From positions 1 to 31,079 of the forward strand of contig JAFTQY010000012.1 in assembly GCA_017462505.1 (NCBI GenBank): a stretch of DNA of 31,079 nucleotides, in the 5' to 3' direction. Positions 13,859 to 22,300 of this stretch are shown here, piece by piece; the first letter of the stretch is position 1, and every line of letters starts with the position of its first letter. The notes below the pieces were generated by a model. It saw only the letters and a list, made by a program, of their open reading frames with translations. It searched no databases and was not told the DNA's origin. The translations under genes were made by a program, and so were the position numbers. This DNA comes from Clostridia bacterium. Lineage in GTDB: Bacteria > Bacillota_A > Clostridia > Christensenellales > Borkfalkiaceae.

Positions 13859-14573
13859 AAAGAGCACAATCGAATATATCCGCCGCGCCAAAGCGGGGGA
13901 GCAATCGGCGAAGGAACGGCTGATCGAGCACAACGTATCCTTGGTAAAATGTATCGTCAAACGGTATTTGGGCAAGGGAGTGGATTACGACGATCTGTTT
14001 CAAATTGCGTGTATGGGGTTTTTGAAAGCGATCGCGGGGTTTGACGAGAGCTTTGGGGTCAAATTTTCCACCTATGCCGTGCCGATGATCGCGGGCGAGA
14101 TCAAGCGTTTCATGCGGGACGACGGCGTGGTCAAGGTTTCGCGCACCATGAAACAGACGGCGAAAGAGATCAACGCCTTTATCGAAGAGTACGTTCTTGC
14201 GCACGGTCGGCAGCCGTCGGTATCGGAAATCGCCGTCAAATTTAACATGGACGAGGCGGAAACGGTGTTTACCATGGGCTCGTCGAAGATGCCCTTGTCT
14301 TTGCAGAGTAGCGCGGAGTATAAAGAGGGCAAGGAGCGGGAGCTGATCGAAACGTTGCCCGCCGCTGACGATCAAGAGGACATGCTCGATAAAATGCTGT
14401 TAAAGGGGGCGATCGAAAGACTGCCCGAGCGGGACAGAAAAATTATCGTTTTGCGGTATTTTCGGGATATGACGCAGAGCGAGGTGGCGGAGCGTATCGG
14501 CGTGAGCCAAGTGCAGGTATCCCGTATTGAAAACCGCATCATCAAAGAATTCCGCGAAAAATTAAGCGGATAA
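13848..14573 (+). CDS. sigF: RNA polymerase sigma factor SigF (forespore)
   Basis: A 241-aa sigma-70 family factor of the SigB/SigF/SigG subgroup. Region 2 is clear (DYDDLFQIACMGFLKAIAGF and then FSTYAVPMIAGEIKRFMRDD). Region 3 follows from about residue 90 (VSRTMKQTAKEINAF). Region 4 is at the C terminus (LPERDRKIIVLRYFRDMTQS, then a helix-turn-helix with VAERIGVSQVQVSRIENR). The position right after spoIIAB, with an 11-nt overlap, decides sigF over sigG. The ATG at 13848 is preceded by GGAG. With the two upstream genes it forms the switch that starts compartment-specific gene expression after the asymmetric septum, so the organism is, or recently was, a spore former. Confidence 0.95.
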   Translation: MLDEKSTIEYIRRAKAGEQSAKERLIEHNVSLVKCIVKRYLGKGVDYDDLFQIACMGFLKAIAGFDESFGVKFSTYAVPMIAGEIKRFMRDDGVVKVSRTMKQTAKEINAFIEEYVLAHGRQPSVSEIAVKFNMDEAETVFTMGSSKMPLSLQSSAEYKEGKERELIETLPAADDQEDMLDKMLLKGAIERLPERDRKIIVLRYFRDMTQSEVAERIGVSQVQVSRIENRIIKEFREKLSG

Positions 14574-14585
14574 AGCTTGCAATAG

Positions 14586-14639
14586 AACGCGTTTTGTGAA
14601 AAAATAAAAGGTTTTTCGCAAAGCCGCGTTTTTTGTTTT
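14586..14639 (+). terminator. Long two-part terminator of the spoIIA operon
   Basis: AACGCG (14586-14591) pairs with CGCGTT (14625-14630). Inside it TTTGTGAAAAA pairs with TTTTTCGCAAA with one G-T pair. A T-rich run follows and ends at the -35 of the next promoter. Confidence 0.85.
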
Positions 14640-14665
14640 GCAAACGCAGAAAAATCTGTTATAAT
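14637..14665 (+). promoter_or_regulatory. Sigma-A promoter for the CPBP protease gene
   Basis: TTTGCA (14637-14642, or TTGCAA one base on with a 16-bp spacer) and TATAAT (14660-14665). Only six bases separate the -10 from the ATG at 14672, so the transcript may start at the initiation codon. Confidence 0.8.
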
Positions 14666-14671
14666 ATAGCC

Positions 14672-15667
14672 ATGAGCAATCAAAGAAAAAAACAAAATTC
14701 CAAATATAACGCACCCAAGCCCCTGCCCCTTACCGCGCCCACGCAGGCGAAAGCGTCGGGGGTGGCGTATTCGGCGTCGGTGATGATCCTGATGATCCTG
14801 TCCATGATCGCGTCCCTCGTGCTCGGCGCGGCGGGCGTCGTGGTGGGGGAAAAGGACGTAAAACCAGACTGGTATATCTACTTGAACTATTTGTTGCCGC
14901 AAATTTCTCTGTTCTTGGTGGTAACGTTGTATTTTGCGTGGCTCAAACGCCCCGTAAAACAGGCGGTGAAAGAACAAAAATGCCACCCCAAATACTTCCT
15001 TGTGGCGGTGCTGTTGCAGATCGGCTTGCTGTCGCTAGGTACGCTGAATGATATGTTCTTGCACTTTTTAGAACGCTTTGGGTATCGTCCGACAAAGCTA
15101 TTGCTCCCCAGCCTCGACGGATTTGGCGTTGTGGCTACCGTTTTTTGCGTAGCGGTATTGCCTGCGGTGTTTGAAGAGATATTTTTCCGTGGGATTTTGC
15201 TGAAAGGTTTGCGTAGCTTCGGTATGATCGGGGGCGTGTTGCTCTGCGGCGCGCTGTTTTCGCTCTACCATCAAAGCCCCGTGCAGACGGTCTATCAGTT
15301 TGCTTGCGGCGCGGCGTTTGCGTTTGTGGCGCTCAGGTCGGGAAGTATCCTGCCGACGGTGCTTTCGCATTTTCTCAACAATACGCTCATTATCCTTTTG
15401 ACGAAATTCGGCATAGAGAGTATACCGTCGGCGGCGTACGTGCCGTACGTGGCGGTGACTTCCCTTTGCTTGGTGGGCACGCTTGCCTATCTGTTCTTCT
15501 TCGATCTGCCCAAAACGGACGTGGAAAATCAAAAGAAAAAAACGCAGGAAATACAGCGCGAAAGAGCGGAAAACAAATCGGAGCGGGTGCGCTTTTTCGT
15601 GTGTGCCCTCGTCGGGATCACGGTGTTTTTGATCAACTGGCTTTCCGCGCTTGTCAAGGGCTTTTAA
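14672..15667 (+). CDS. CPBP-family intramembrane metalloprotease (CAAX/Abi type)
   Basis: A 331-aa polytopic membrane protein with about eight hydrophobic segments after a basic N-terminal tail of about 30 residues. The three CPBP motifs are present: FEEIFFRG with Glu168-Glu169 and Arg173, SLYHQSP with His, and SHFLNNTL with the last His and Asn. These form the metal site of the glutamic-type intramembrane proteases related to Rce1. Such proteins take part in lipoprotein or peptide processing or self-immunity, but the substrate here is unknown. The C terminus has a charged loop (KKKTQEIQRERAENKSER) before a last helix. No Shine-Dalgarno sequence precedes the ATG, and the -10 lies six bases upstream, so a leaderless mRNA is likely. 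rlmH follows after 9 bp. Confidence 0.88.
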   Translation: MSNQRKKQNSKYNAPKPLPLTAPTQAKASGVAYSASVMILMILSMIASLVLGAAGVVVGEKDVKPDWYIYLNYLLPQISLFLVVTLYFAWLKRPVKQAVKEQKCHPKYFLVAVLLQIGLLSLGTLNDMFLHFLERFGYRPTKLLLPSLDGFGVVATVFCVAVLPAVFEEIFFRGILLKGLRSFGMIGGVLLCGALFSLYHQSPVQTVYQFACGAAFAFVALRSGSILPTVLSHFLNNTLIILLTKFGIESIPSAAYVPYVAVTSLCLVGTLAYLFFFDLPKTDVENQKKKTQEIQRERAENKSERVRFFVCALVGITVFLINWLSALVKGF

Positions 15668-15676
15668 GGGGGCGTT

Positions 15677-16114
15677 ATGCAGAAGATCTATTTCACGGTC
15701 GTGGGCAAAATCAAAGAAAGCTTTTATCGCGAGGCGGTGGCGGAATACGTCAAGCGCCTTTCGCGCTTTGCCAAGGTCGAGATCAAAGAGCTGCCCGAGG
15801 GGGCGAACCCCGAGGCAGAGGCGGACGAGATTTTGCGCAATTGCAAGGGGTACGTGATCGCACTTGCAGTGGAAGGGGAAAAGCTTTGCAGCGAAAAGCT
15901 GGCGGAAAAATTACGAAAAATCACCGATACGGGCAAGGACGTTACCTTTGTTATCGGTTCGTCCTGCGGGCTTTCTGATCGGGTGAAACAGGCGGCGGAT
16001 TATCGGCTTTCCTTTTCGGACATGACCTTTCCGCACCAGCTTATGCGGGTGATCTTAGCCGAACAGGTCTACCGCGCGTTTATGATCAACGCGGGCTCTA
16101 CGTATCATAAATAA
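15677..16114 (+). CDS. rlmH: 23S rRNA (pseudouridine1915-N3)-methyltransferase RlmH
   Basis: A 145-aa SPOUT-class methyltransferase that methylates pseudouridine 1915 in helix 69 of 23S rRNA. The knot region is visible: LAVEGEKLCSEKLAEKL, then FVIGSSCGLSD (SAM-binding glycine loop, about 95-105). The C terminus is LMRVILAEQVYRAFMINAGS and TYHK; the terminal YHK is diagnostic of the family. Family members usually have FVIGGAxG, so the SSCG variant is slightly unusual. AAGGGGG lies before the ATG and the gene follows the CPBP gene by 9 bp, probably in one transcript. Confidence 0.93.
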   Translation: MQKIYFTVVGKIKESFYREAVAEYVKRLSRFAKVEIKELPEGANPEAEADEILRNCKGYVIALAVEGEKLCSEKLAEKLRKITDTGKDVTFVIGSSCGLSDRVKQAADYRLSFSDMTFPHQLMRVILAEQVYRAFMINAGSTYHK

Positions 16115-16126
16115 CTGATTTTTTCG

Positions 16127-16132
16127 TATAAT
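16127..16132 (+). promoter_or_regulatory. Possible -10 element directly before the M14 peptidase start
   Basis: TATAAT at 16127-16132 lies five bases before the ATG at 16138. No good -35 is seen at 16-18 bp, so this is weaker than the other promoters. Confidence 0.45.
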
Positions 16133-16137
16133 ACCGT

Positions 16138-16980
16138 ATGGATATTTACAGCTTTGTACGGTATTTTTACGAAAGCGTAAAAACGGAAAAGACGGTGATC
16201 GGAAAAAGCCTTTTCGGCAGGGATATTTACGCGATCAAGCTCGGCGACGGCGCGCCCGTGGGGATAGCGCAATACGCTCTGCACGGCAGGGAGCATATCA
16301 CGGCAAAGCTGGCGGCGGCGCAATACGAACGGCAATACGAACGCGGCGGCGCGGCGGGTAGTATATGGCTGTTGCCGCTTACCAACCCCGACGGGGCATT
16401 ATTAAGCCAGACGGGAATAACGTCCGCCCCCAAAGAGCGAAGAGCGGAGCTGATTGCCTTAAACGGCGAACGGGGCGAGGATTTTTCGCTGTGGAAAGCG
16501 AACGGACGGGGGGTCGATCTCAACGTCAATTTTCCCGCAAGGTGGGGGACGGGTGCAAAGAACGTCCGTTTTGCGGGCGGGGAAAACTATATCGGGGCAA
16601 AGCCCTTTTCCGAACCCGAAAACCTTGCTCTTAAACAATTTACCGAAAAAATACGTCCGCAGTATACGCTTAGCTATCATACCAAGGGCGAGGAAATTTA
16701 CTGGCGGTTTCATCAGCCCAAGGAACGTTGTGTGCGGGATAAAGCGTTGGCGGCGGCATTGTCGCGGGCGACGGGCTATCCGTTGGCAGAGGCGGGTCGT
16801 AGCGCGGGAGGGTATAAGGACTGGTGTATTCAGCGGTTTAAAATCCCGTCGTTTACGGTGGAGGTCGGCTCGGATTTGTGGGCGCATCCGCTCGGCGACG
16901 AGGCTTTGCAAGAGATCATAGAAAGGAATGAAAACGCGCTCGCCGTATTGTCGGCGGCGTACGAAAAAACGGAAAGATAA
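16138..16980 (+). CDS. M14-family zinc carboxypeptidase
   Basis: A 280-aa metallopeptidase. Zinc ligands are the HGRE motif (His49, Glu52) and His181 in SYHTKGE. The catalytic Glu is Glu242 in FTVEVGSD. Substrate-binding residues include Arg124 in GRGVDLNVNFP. It has no signal peptide and no cell-wall-binding domain, so it is probably cytoplasmic or mother-cell/forespore located. Related Bacillota enzymes cleave gamma-D-glutamyl-diaminopimelate bonds of peptidoglycan fragments. A role in muropeptide recycling or spore wall is possible but is inference. There is no Shine-Dalgarno sequence before the ATG; a TATAAT ends five bases upstream. The stop lies 1 bp before tadA. Confidence 0.88.
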   Translation: MDIYSFVRYFYESVKTEKTVIGKSLFGRDIYAIKLGDGAPVGIAQYALHGREHITAKLAAAQYERQYERGGAAGSIWLLPLTNPDGALLSQTGITSAPKERRAELIALNGERGEDFSLWKANGRGVDLNVNFPARWGTGAKNVRFAGGENYIGAKPFSEPENLALKQFTEKIRPQYTLSYHTKGEEIYWRFHQPKERCVRDKALAAALSRATGYPLAEAGRSAGGYKDWCIQRFKIPSFTVEVGSDLWAHPLGDEALQEIIERNENALAVLSAAYEKTER

Positions 16981-16981
16981 C

Positions 16982-17479
16982 ATGAAACGTTTAACGAGAG
17001 AGGAAAAATTTATGCGCGCGGCGATCAAGGCGGCAAAGCGCGGCTTGACTGAGGGCGAAGTGCCCATCGGCGCGGTCGTCGTATACGAAGATAAGGTCGT
17101 TTCGCGCGGGTACAACCGCAGGGCGAACTTGCAGCTTGCGTCCGCGCACGCGGAGATGATGGCGATCGACAAGGCGTGTAAAAAATTCGGCTCGTGGCGG
17201 CTGCCCGAGGGGTGCGAATTATACGTGACGTTAGAGCCCTGCCCTATGTGCATGGGAGCGAGCCTGAACGCGCGCGTGGATAAAATCTATTTCGGCGCGT
17301 ACGAACAAAAAGGTCGCTCTTTGACGGCGGCGCTTGCGGAGGCGAACCTGCTCAACCATAAAACGGAAGTGGTCGGCGGGGTATTGCAGGAGGAATGTTC
17401 TGCGCTTTTAAGCGGATTTTTTATCGCGATGCGGCAAAAGCAAAAGGAAGAAAAAGAACGCCAAAAGACGGAAGAATAA
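16982..17479 (+). CDS. tadA: tRNA-specific adenosine deaminase TadA
   Basis: A 165-aa zinc deaminase that converts A34 to inosine in tRNA-Arg(ACG). The cytidine-deaminase signature is intact: His56-Ala-Glu58 and PCPMC with Cys87 and Cys90. GEVPIGAVVV at residues 25-34 is typical of the N terminus. The ATG at 16982 comes one base after the previous stop, with GGAAAG as a weak site. A second in-frame ATG at 17012 has AGAGGA upstream and would give a protein ten residues shorter, so the start is not fully settled. The C-terminal 20 residues are a charged tail (KQKEEKERQKTEE) beyond the catalytic domain. Confidence 0.92.
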   Translation: MKRLTREEKFMRAAIKAAKRGLTEGEVPIGAVVVYEDKVVSRGYNRRANLQLASAHAEMMAIDKACKKFGSWRLPEGCELYVTLEPCPMCMGASLNARVDKIYFGAYEQKGRSLTAALAEANLLNHKTEVVGGVLQEECSALLSGFFIAMRQKQKEEKERQKTEE

Positions 17480-17520
17480 AATTTTACGGAAAAAGATATT
17501 TGAAAACGGGGTTTATTTGG

Positions 17521-17549
17521 TTGACTAAATTTTAAAAATAGGGTAGTAT
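17521..17549 (+). promoter_or_regulatory. Sigma-A promoter for prs-pth-mfd
   Basis: TTGACT (17521-17526), 17-bp spacer, TAGTAT (17544-17549). The predicted start is near 17556. Confidence 0.75.
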
Positions 17550-17555
17550 AAATAT

Positions 17556-17725
17556 GTGTTGTGGATAACTTTGAAAAGCGGCGATAAAAACCGCCCGAAA
17601 GACAAGCTATCGCACGGGGGAAGAGCGGGCGCAAGCCGCCAAAGACAATCGAAAGAAAAAGACCGCCGCCGTTGAGGTGGAAAAGCGCAAGGGCGGACGG
17701 ATAAAAATATTAAGGATGGTTACAC
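17556..17725 (+). promoter_or_regulatory. Structured, purine-rich leader of prs
   Basis: A 170-nt untranslated leader containing several GC-rich hairpin arms in an otherwise A-rich background: GCGG/CCGC near 17579-17595, a GCGGGC-GCAA-GCCGC hairpin with a GNRA-type loop near 17626-17640, and a CCGCC/GGCGG pair near 17667-17697. I do not recognise a known riboswitch class; ykkC-type PRPP sensing was considered but its conserved sequences are not seen. AAGGA precedes the prs ATG. Confidence 0.5.
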
Positions 17726-18670
17726 ATGATAACGCACGGCAATGAAATCAAGTTGTTTTCCGGTAACTCTAACTTAGAGTTGGCAAAGGCGATCGCCAAA
17801 AAGCTCAATACCGAGCTTGGCTGTATCGAAGTCAACACCTTCTCCGACGGTGAAATTAACGTCCATATCGCGGAAACGGTCCGCGGTAGAGACGTGTTCA
17901 TTATTCAGTCGACCTGTTCTCCCGTCAACGATAATTTGATGGAGCTTCTCATCATGATCGACGCGGCAAAACGCGCGTCGGCAGGTCGTATCACGGCGGT
18001 TGTGCCCTACTTTGGGTATGCCCGTCAGGACAGAAAAGCGCGCTCCCGCGATCCCATCACGGCAAAACTTGTGGCAAACCTCTTGACGAAAGCAGGGGCT
18101 GACCGCGTATTGACGATGGACTTGCACGCAGAACAAATTCAGGGTTTCTTTGATATTCCCGTGGATAACCTGCTCGGCGGACCTACTCTTTACAACCACT
18201 TTGCAAAGCAGGGCAATATCGACGTAGTCGTAGCGCCTGACCTCGGCAGCGTAAAACGTTCCAGAAAGGTAGCCGAAAAATTCGGCGTGCCCCTTGCAAT
18301 TATCGACAAACGCCGTCCCAAGGCGAACGTCATGGAAGTTATGAGCATCATCGGCGACGTAGCCGGCAAGAGATGTCTTATGATCGACGATATGATCGAT
18401 ACGGCGGGTACGCTTTGCCAAGGCGCGCAGGCGATCAAGGACGCAGGCGCAACGGAAGTGTATGCAGGCTGTACGCACGCGGTGCTCAGCGGTCCTGCGA
18501 TCGACAGATTGGAAAAGTCCGCGATCAACAAGCTGGTTATGCTGGACACCATTCACCTTCCCGACGAAAAGAAACTCGACAAATTCGAAGTGCTTAGCGT
18601 TGCGGATATCTTCGCTGCGGCGATCGAAAACGTATATCTCGACAAACCCATGTCGAAGCTGTACGACTAA
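17726..18670 (+). CDS. prs: Ribose-phosphate pyrophosphokinase (PRPP synthetase)
   Basis: A 314-aa class I PRPP synthetase making phosphoribosyl pyrophosphate from ribose 5-phosphate and ATP, the entry point to purine, pyrimidine, His, Trp and NAD synthesis. Visible motifs are FSDGEI near residue 39, the ATP-binding [16 protein letters not shown] (about 95-110), the metal-binding [14 protein letters not shown] (about 131-144), the flexible loop KRRPKAN (about 196-202) and the PRPP-binding [12 protein letters not shown] (about 219-230). Length is normal. Order prs-pth-mfd matches that around B. subtilis prs, ctc, pth, mfd, with ctc missing. It is separated from pth by a GC-rich hairpin. Confidence 0.97.
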   Translation: MITHGNEIKLFSGNSNLELAKAIAKKLNTELGCIEVNTFSDGEINVHIAETVRGRDVFIIQSTCSPVNDNLMELLIMIDAAKRASAGRITAVVPYFGYARQDRKARSRDPITAKLVANLLTKAGADRVLTMDLHAEQIQGFFDIPVDNLLGGPTLYNHFAKQGNIDVVVAPDLGSVKRSRKVAEKFGVPLAIIDKRRPKANVMEVMSIIGDVAGKRCLMIDDMIDTAGTLCQGAQAIKDAGATEVYAGCTHAVLSGPAIDRLEKSAINKLVMLDTIHLPDEKKLDKFEVLSVADIFAAAIENVYLDKPMSKLYD

Positions 18671-18687
18671 TCAAACGAACGAAAGAC

Positions 18688-18716
18688 AATTGCCGCCGCG
18701 GTTTTGCGGCGGTGAT
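18688..18716 (+). terminator. GC-rich hairpin between prs and pth
   Basis: CCGCCGC (18693-18699) pairs with GCGGCGG (18706-18712) around a GGTTTT loop, with extension by A-T and G-T pairs. Only a short T run follows, so it may be a partial terminator or an mRNA-processing or stability element within the operon. Confidence 0.45.
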
Positions 18717-18736
18717 TTTGTCGAAGAGGACAAATT

Positions 18737-19297
18737 ATGTATCTGATCGTAGGACTGGGCAATCCCGAAAAGAAATACGAAAAAACCTTTCATAATATGG
18801 GCTATATCGCCGTGGGGGACGCCGCGGAAATTTTGGGCGCGAAGTTCAAGAAAAAGGAATGTGAGGCAAGCGTTGCGGAAACGCAGATAAACGGCGAAAA
18901 GGTAATTCTTGCCCGCCCTTTAACGTACATGAACAATTCGGGCAGAGCGGTCAAACAGCTCATGGCGAAATATAAAATCGACGAACGCAACCTGATCGTG
19001 ATCTACGACGATTACGATTTGCCCAAGGGCAAGGTACGTATCCGCGCGGGCGGGAGCGCAGGCACGCACAACGGCATGCGCAGTATCATCGGGGAAACGG
19101 GCTTGAAGGATTTTCCCCGTATCCGTATCGGTATTCGCGACGAGGAGGTGGATATTCCCATTATCAACTACGTGCTTTCCGAGGTGCGCAAAGACGATTA
19201 TCCGCTCTTTGGCGACGCCTGCCATAAGGCGGGGGAAGCGGCGGCGGAATTTGCGCGCGGCTTGGATATCGAAAAGGTAATGTGCAAATATAACTAA
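18737..19297 (+). CDS. pth: Peptidyl-tRNA hydrolase
   Basis: A 186-aa enzyme that releases peptides from dropped-off peptidyl-tRNA. GLGNP with Asn9, the catalytic His18 in TFHNMGY, LTYMNNSG (about 61-68), YDDYDLPKG with the catalytic-type Asp90, and GGSAGTHNGMRS near 104-115 are all in place. Phe replaces the usual Arg before the catalytic His, a mild variation. AGAGGA lies before the ATG. The stop is 12 bp before mfd. The order prs-pth-mfd is conserved in Bacilli and Clostridia, where pth is also called spoVC. Confidence 0.96.
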   Translation: MYLIVGLGNPEKKYEKTFHNMGYIAVGDAAEILGAKFKKKECEASVAETQINGEKVILARPLTYMNNSGRAVKQLMAKYKIDERNLIVIYDDYDLPKGKVRIRAGGSAGTHNGMRSIIGETGLKDFPRIRIGIRDEEVDIPIINYVLSEVRKDDYPLFGDACHKAGEAAAEFARGLDIEKVMCKYN

Positions 19298-19309
19298 GGT
19301 TTCTTAAAT

Positions 19310-22300
19310 ATGAAACGCGATTTTTTCACGCTTGAACAAATAGGCGAGGACTACGCCTTATATGCGGAAGAGCTCCGCCGTGGCACGCCCACGGCGGTTT
19401 TCGGCGTTTCGGATTCTTTAAAATATCTGCTTGCGGGGCTTACGCCTTACCCCGTCGTGTACATCACGGCGGACGGCGTAGCGGCGCAAAAGGCGGCGGA
19501 AAATATCGCCGCGCTGTCGGGGAAAAAGGCGACGGTCCTTTCGGCTAAGGACGAGGTTTTGCTCCACAGAAAAGCCCTTTCCAAGGACTCCCTTTTTCGG
19601 CGTATTGACGGTATACACGCTCTGCAAAACGGCGGCGAGATCATCACGGCGGAAATTTCCGCGCTCTGTCAGCTTTTCCCCAAAAAGCTGCCGTCGATCA
19701 CCTTTACCGAGGGGGAGGACTACGAGTTTACGGAAATTCCGAAATTGCTCGTGCAGATGGGGTACGTGCGCACGTTCGAGGTGGAAAGCCGCGGTACGTT
19801 TGCCTTGCGCGGGGATATTTTGGACATCTATCCCGTGGGTGCGGATAACCCCGTGCGTATCGATTTTTTCGGGGACACGGTGGAAAAGATCAAGCCCTAC
19901 GATATCGCGACGGGAGACCGCCTTGCGGGGATCAAGCAGATCACGGTGCTTTCCGCAACCGACGTGATCGCGACGGAAACGGATAAGGAGCGGATAAAAA
20001 CAGCCCTTGAAAAAGGCTTGAAAAAATACAAAACCTCGGGGGCGTATACGCGAGCAAGAGAGATCGCGGACGAAATTTTGTCGAGCGAAACGGGCGACGA
20101 CGCGTTCCTTATGCCCCTTTTGGAAAACAGCACCGACTTTTTCTCTATTCTGCCCGAAAACGCCGTGCTGATTTTTGACGAAAGTAAAACCCTTTGGGAT
20201 AAATTCAACGCGCTTTACAAAGAACACGAGGAACGGTTTTATCGGCTGTTCGACGGCGGCGAGGCGTTCGATTTCACCAAAGATCAGTTTATAGACAAAC
20301 AGGCGTTTTTGGATAAGCTCGGGAGCGTACGCCGCGTGGCAATGCAGACGTTTACGGGCAACCCGTTCTTCTTCCAACCCCTGCGGACGTTCAATTTTAC
20401 GGCTACGCCCACGGCGCGGTATCTCAACGGCGTGCCCGCGCTCTTGACGGATATTTCCAACTGGATGAAGGGCGGGTATCGCGTGTTGCTCTATTGCGGC
20501 GACAGCGCGCGCGCCGTAAAGCTTTCCGAAACGCTCGGCGAAGAATACCTTTCCACGGTAAAGCTGCCCGATCATATTGCACAGCTCAAAGGCGTTTGTA
20601 TTTTAGAGGATAAGCTGGACAAAGGTTTGGTCTTGCACGGTTGCAAGCTCGCCATTGTCGGCACGGGGGATTTGTATACCAAGGTGCGCGACACAAGGCG
20701 TATCCGCCGTAAGCGCGGCGACATGTTCTGCGCGCCCGAGGTAGGGGATTACGTCGTGCACGAAACGCACGGTATCGGCAAAGCCGTCGGCATGAAAAAA
20801 ATCGAAACGACGGACGGCACGAAAGAATACGTAGCGGTCGCCTACAAAGACGGCGACATGCTGTACGTGCCCGCCGAAAGCATGGACGTGCTCTCTAAAT
20901 ACGTAGGGGATAGCGCGCCCACGCTCAGCAAAATCGGCGGCGCGGATTTCGAGCGGGTCAAGGCGCGGGTCAAAGCGTCCTTGAAAAAGCTCGCGTTCGA
21001 TTTAAAACAGCTGTATGCTCTGCGCGCGGAAAACCGCGGGTATCCTTTCCCCGAAAACGAAGTGTTTATGCAGGAATTTGAGGACGCTTTTCACCACGAG
21101 CTCACGCCCGATCAGGCTAGCTCGGTGCAAGAGATCAAGGCGGACATGTGCTCGCAAAAGGTCATGGACAGGTTGCTTTGCGGGGACGTGGGCTTTGGCA
21201 AGACGGAGGTGGCGTTCCGCGCGATATACCTTTGCGTGCTCGCGGGCAAACAGGCGGCGCTCATGTGCCCGTCCACGGTGCTTTGCTCGCAGCATTTCAA
21301 TACGGCGCTTGCGCGGTTTTCCGATTTCGGGGTGACCGTGGCGTGCTTGAACCGCTTTAACACCCCCAAGGAACAGGAGCGTATTTTAAAGGGCTTGGAA
21401 GAGGGTGTGATCGACCTTGTGATCGGTACGCACCGATTACTTTCCGCCGACGTTAAATTCAAAAATCTCGGTTTGCTCGTTTTGGACGAAGAGCAACGCT
21501 TTGGCGTAGAGCATAAAGAACGTATCAAAAACATGCGCAAGGATATCGACTGTTTGACCATGACGGCAACCCCGATACCCCGAACTCTACACATGTCTTT
21601 ATCGGGGATTCGCGATATATCCACCATTCAAACGCCGCCGTCCGCACGCTTGCCCGTGCAAACCTACGTGGTGGAAGAAACGGAAACGCTTATTCGCGAC
21701 GCGTGCATACGCGAGCTTTCGCGCGGGGGGCAGGTATTCTTGCTGTACAACCGCGTGGAAAGTATTTTCACCTTTGCGGCGCGTATCAAACAGATCTTGC
21801 CCGAGGCGAAAATATCCGTTGCCCACGGCAGAATGGATAAAACCACTCTCGAAAACGCCGTGATGGATTTCTACGGCGGGAAATCGGATATTCTTATCAC
21901 GACGACGATCATCGAAAACGGAATCGATCTGCCCAACGCCAACACGCTGATCGTGATCGACAGCGACAAGCTGGGCATATCCCAGCTCTATCAGCTAAAA
22001 GGCAGAGTGGGCAGAGGCTCTAATTTGGCGTACGCCTATTTCACGTACAAGGCGGAACGGGTCATGAGCGACAACGCCTCTTCGCGCTTAAAAGCGATCA
22101 TGGAATTTACCGAGCTTGGCTCGGGGTATAAGCTCGCCATGCGGGATTTGGAAATCCGCGGCGCGGGGAACGTGCTCGGCGCGGAACAGCACGGGCACAT
22201 GGATAAAGTGGGTTATGAGCTTTATTCCAAGCTGTTAAAGGAAGAACTGACGGGGGAAACGCAGACGGTTGCGGAGCTGGATATCCGCGTGAACGCGTAC

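Noticed and set aside
17556..17725. ykkC-type PRPP riboswitch in front of prs
   Set aside because: The conserved ykkC sequences are not present, and PRPP riboswitches normally control purine genes rather than prs.
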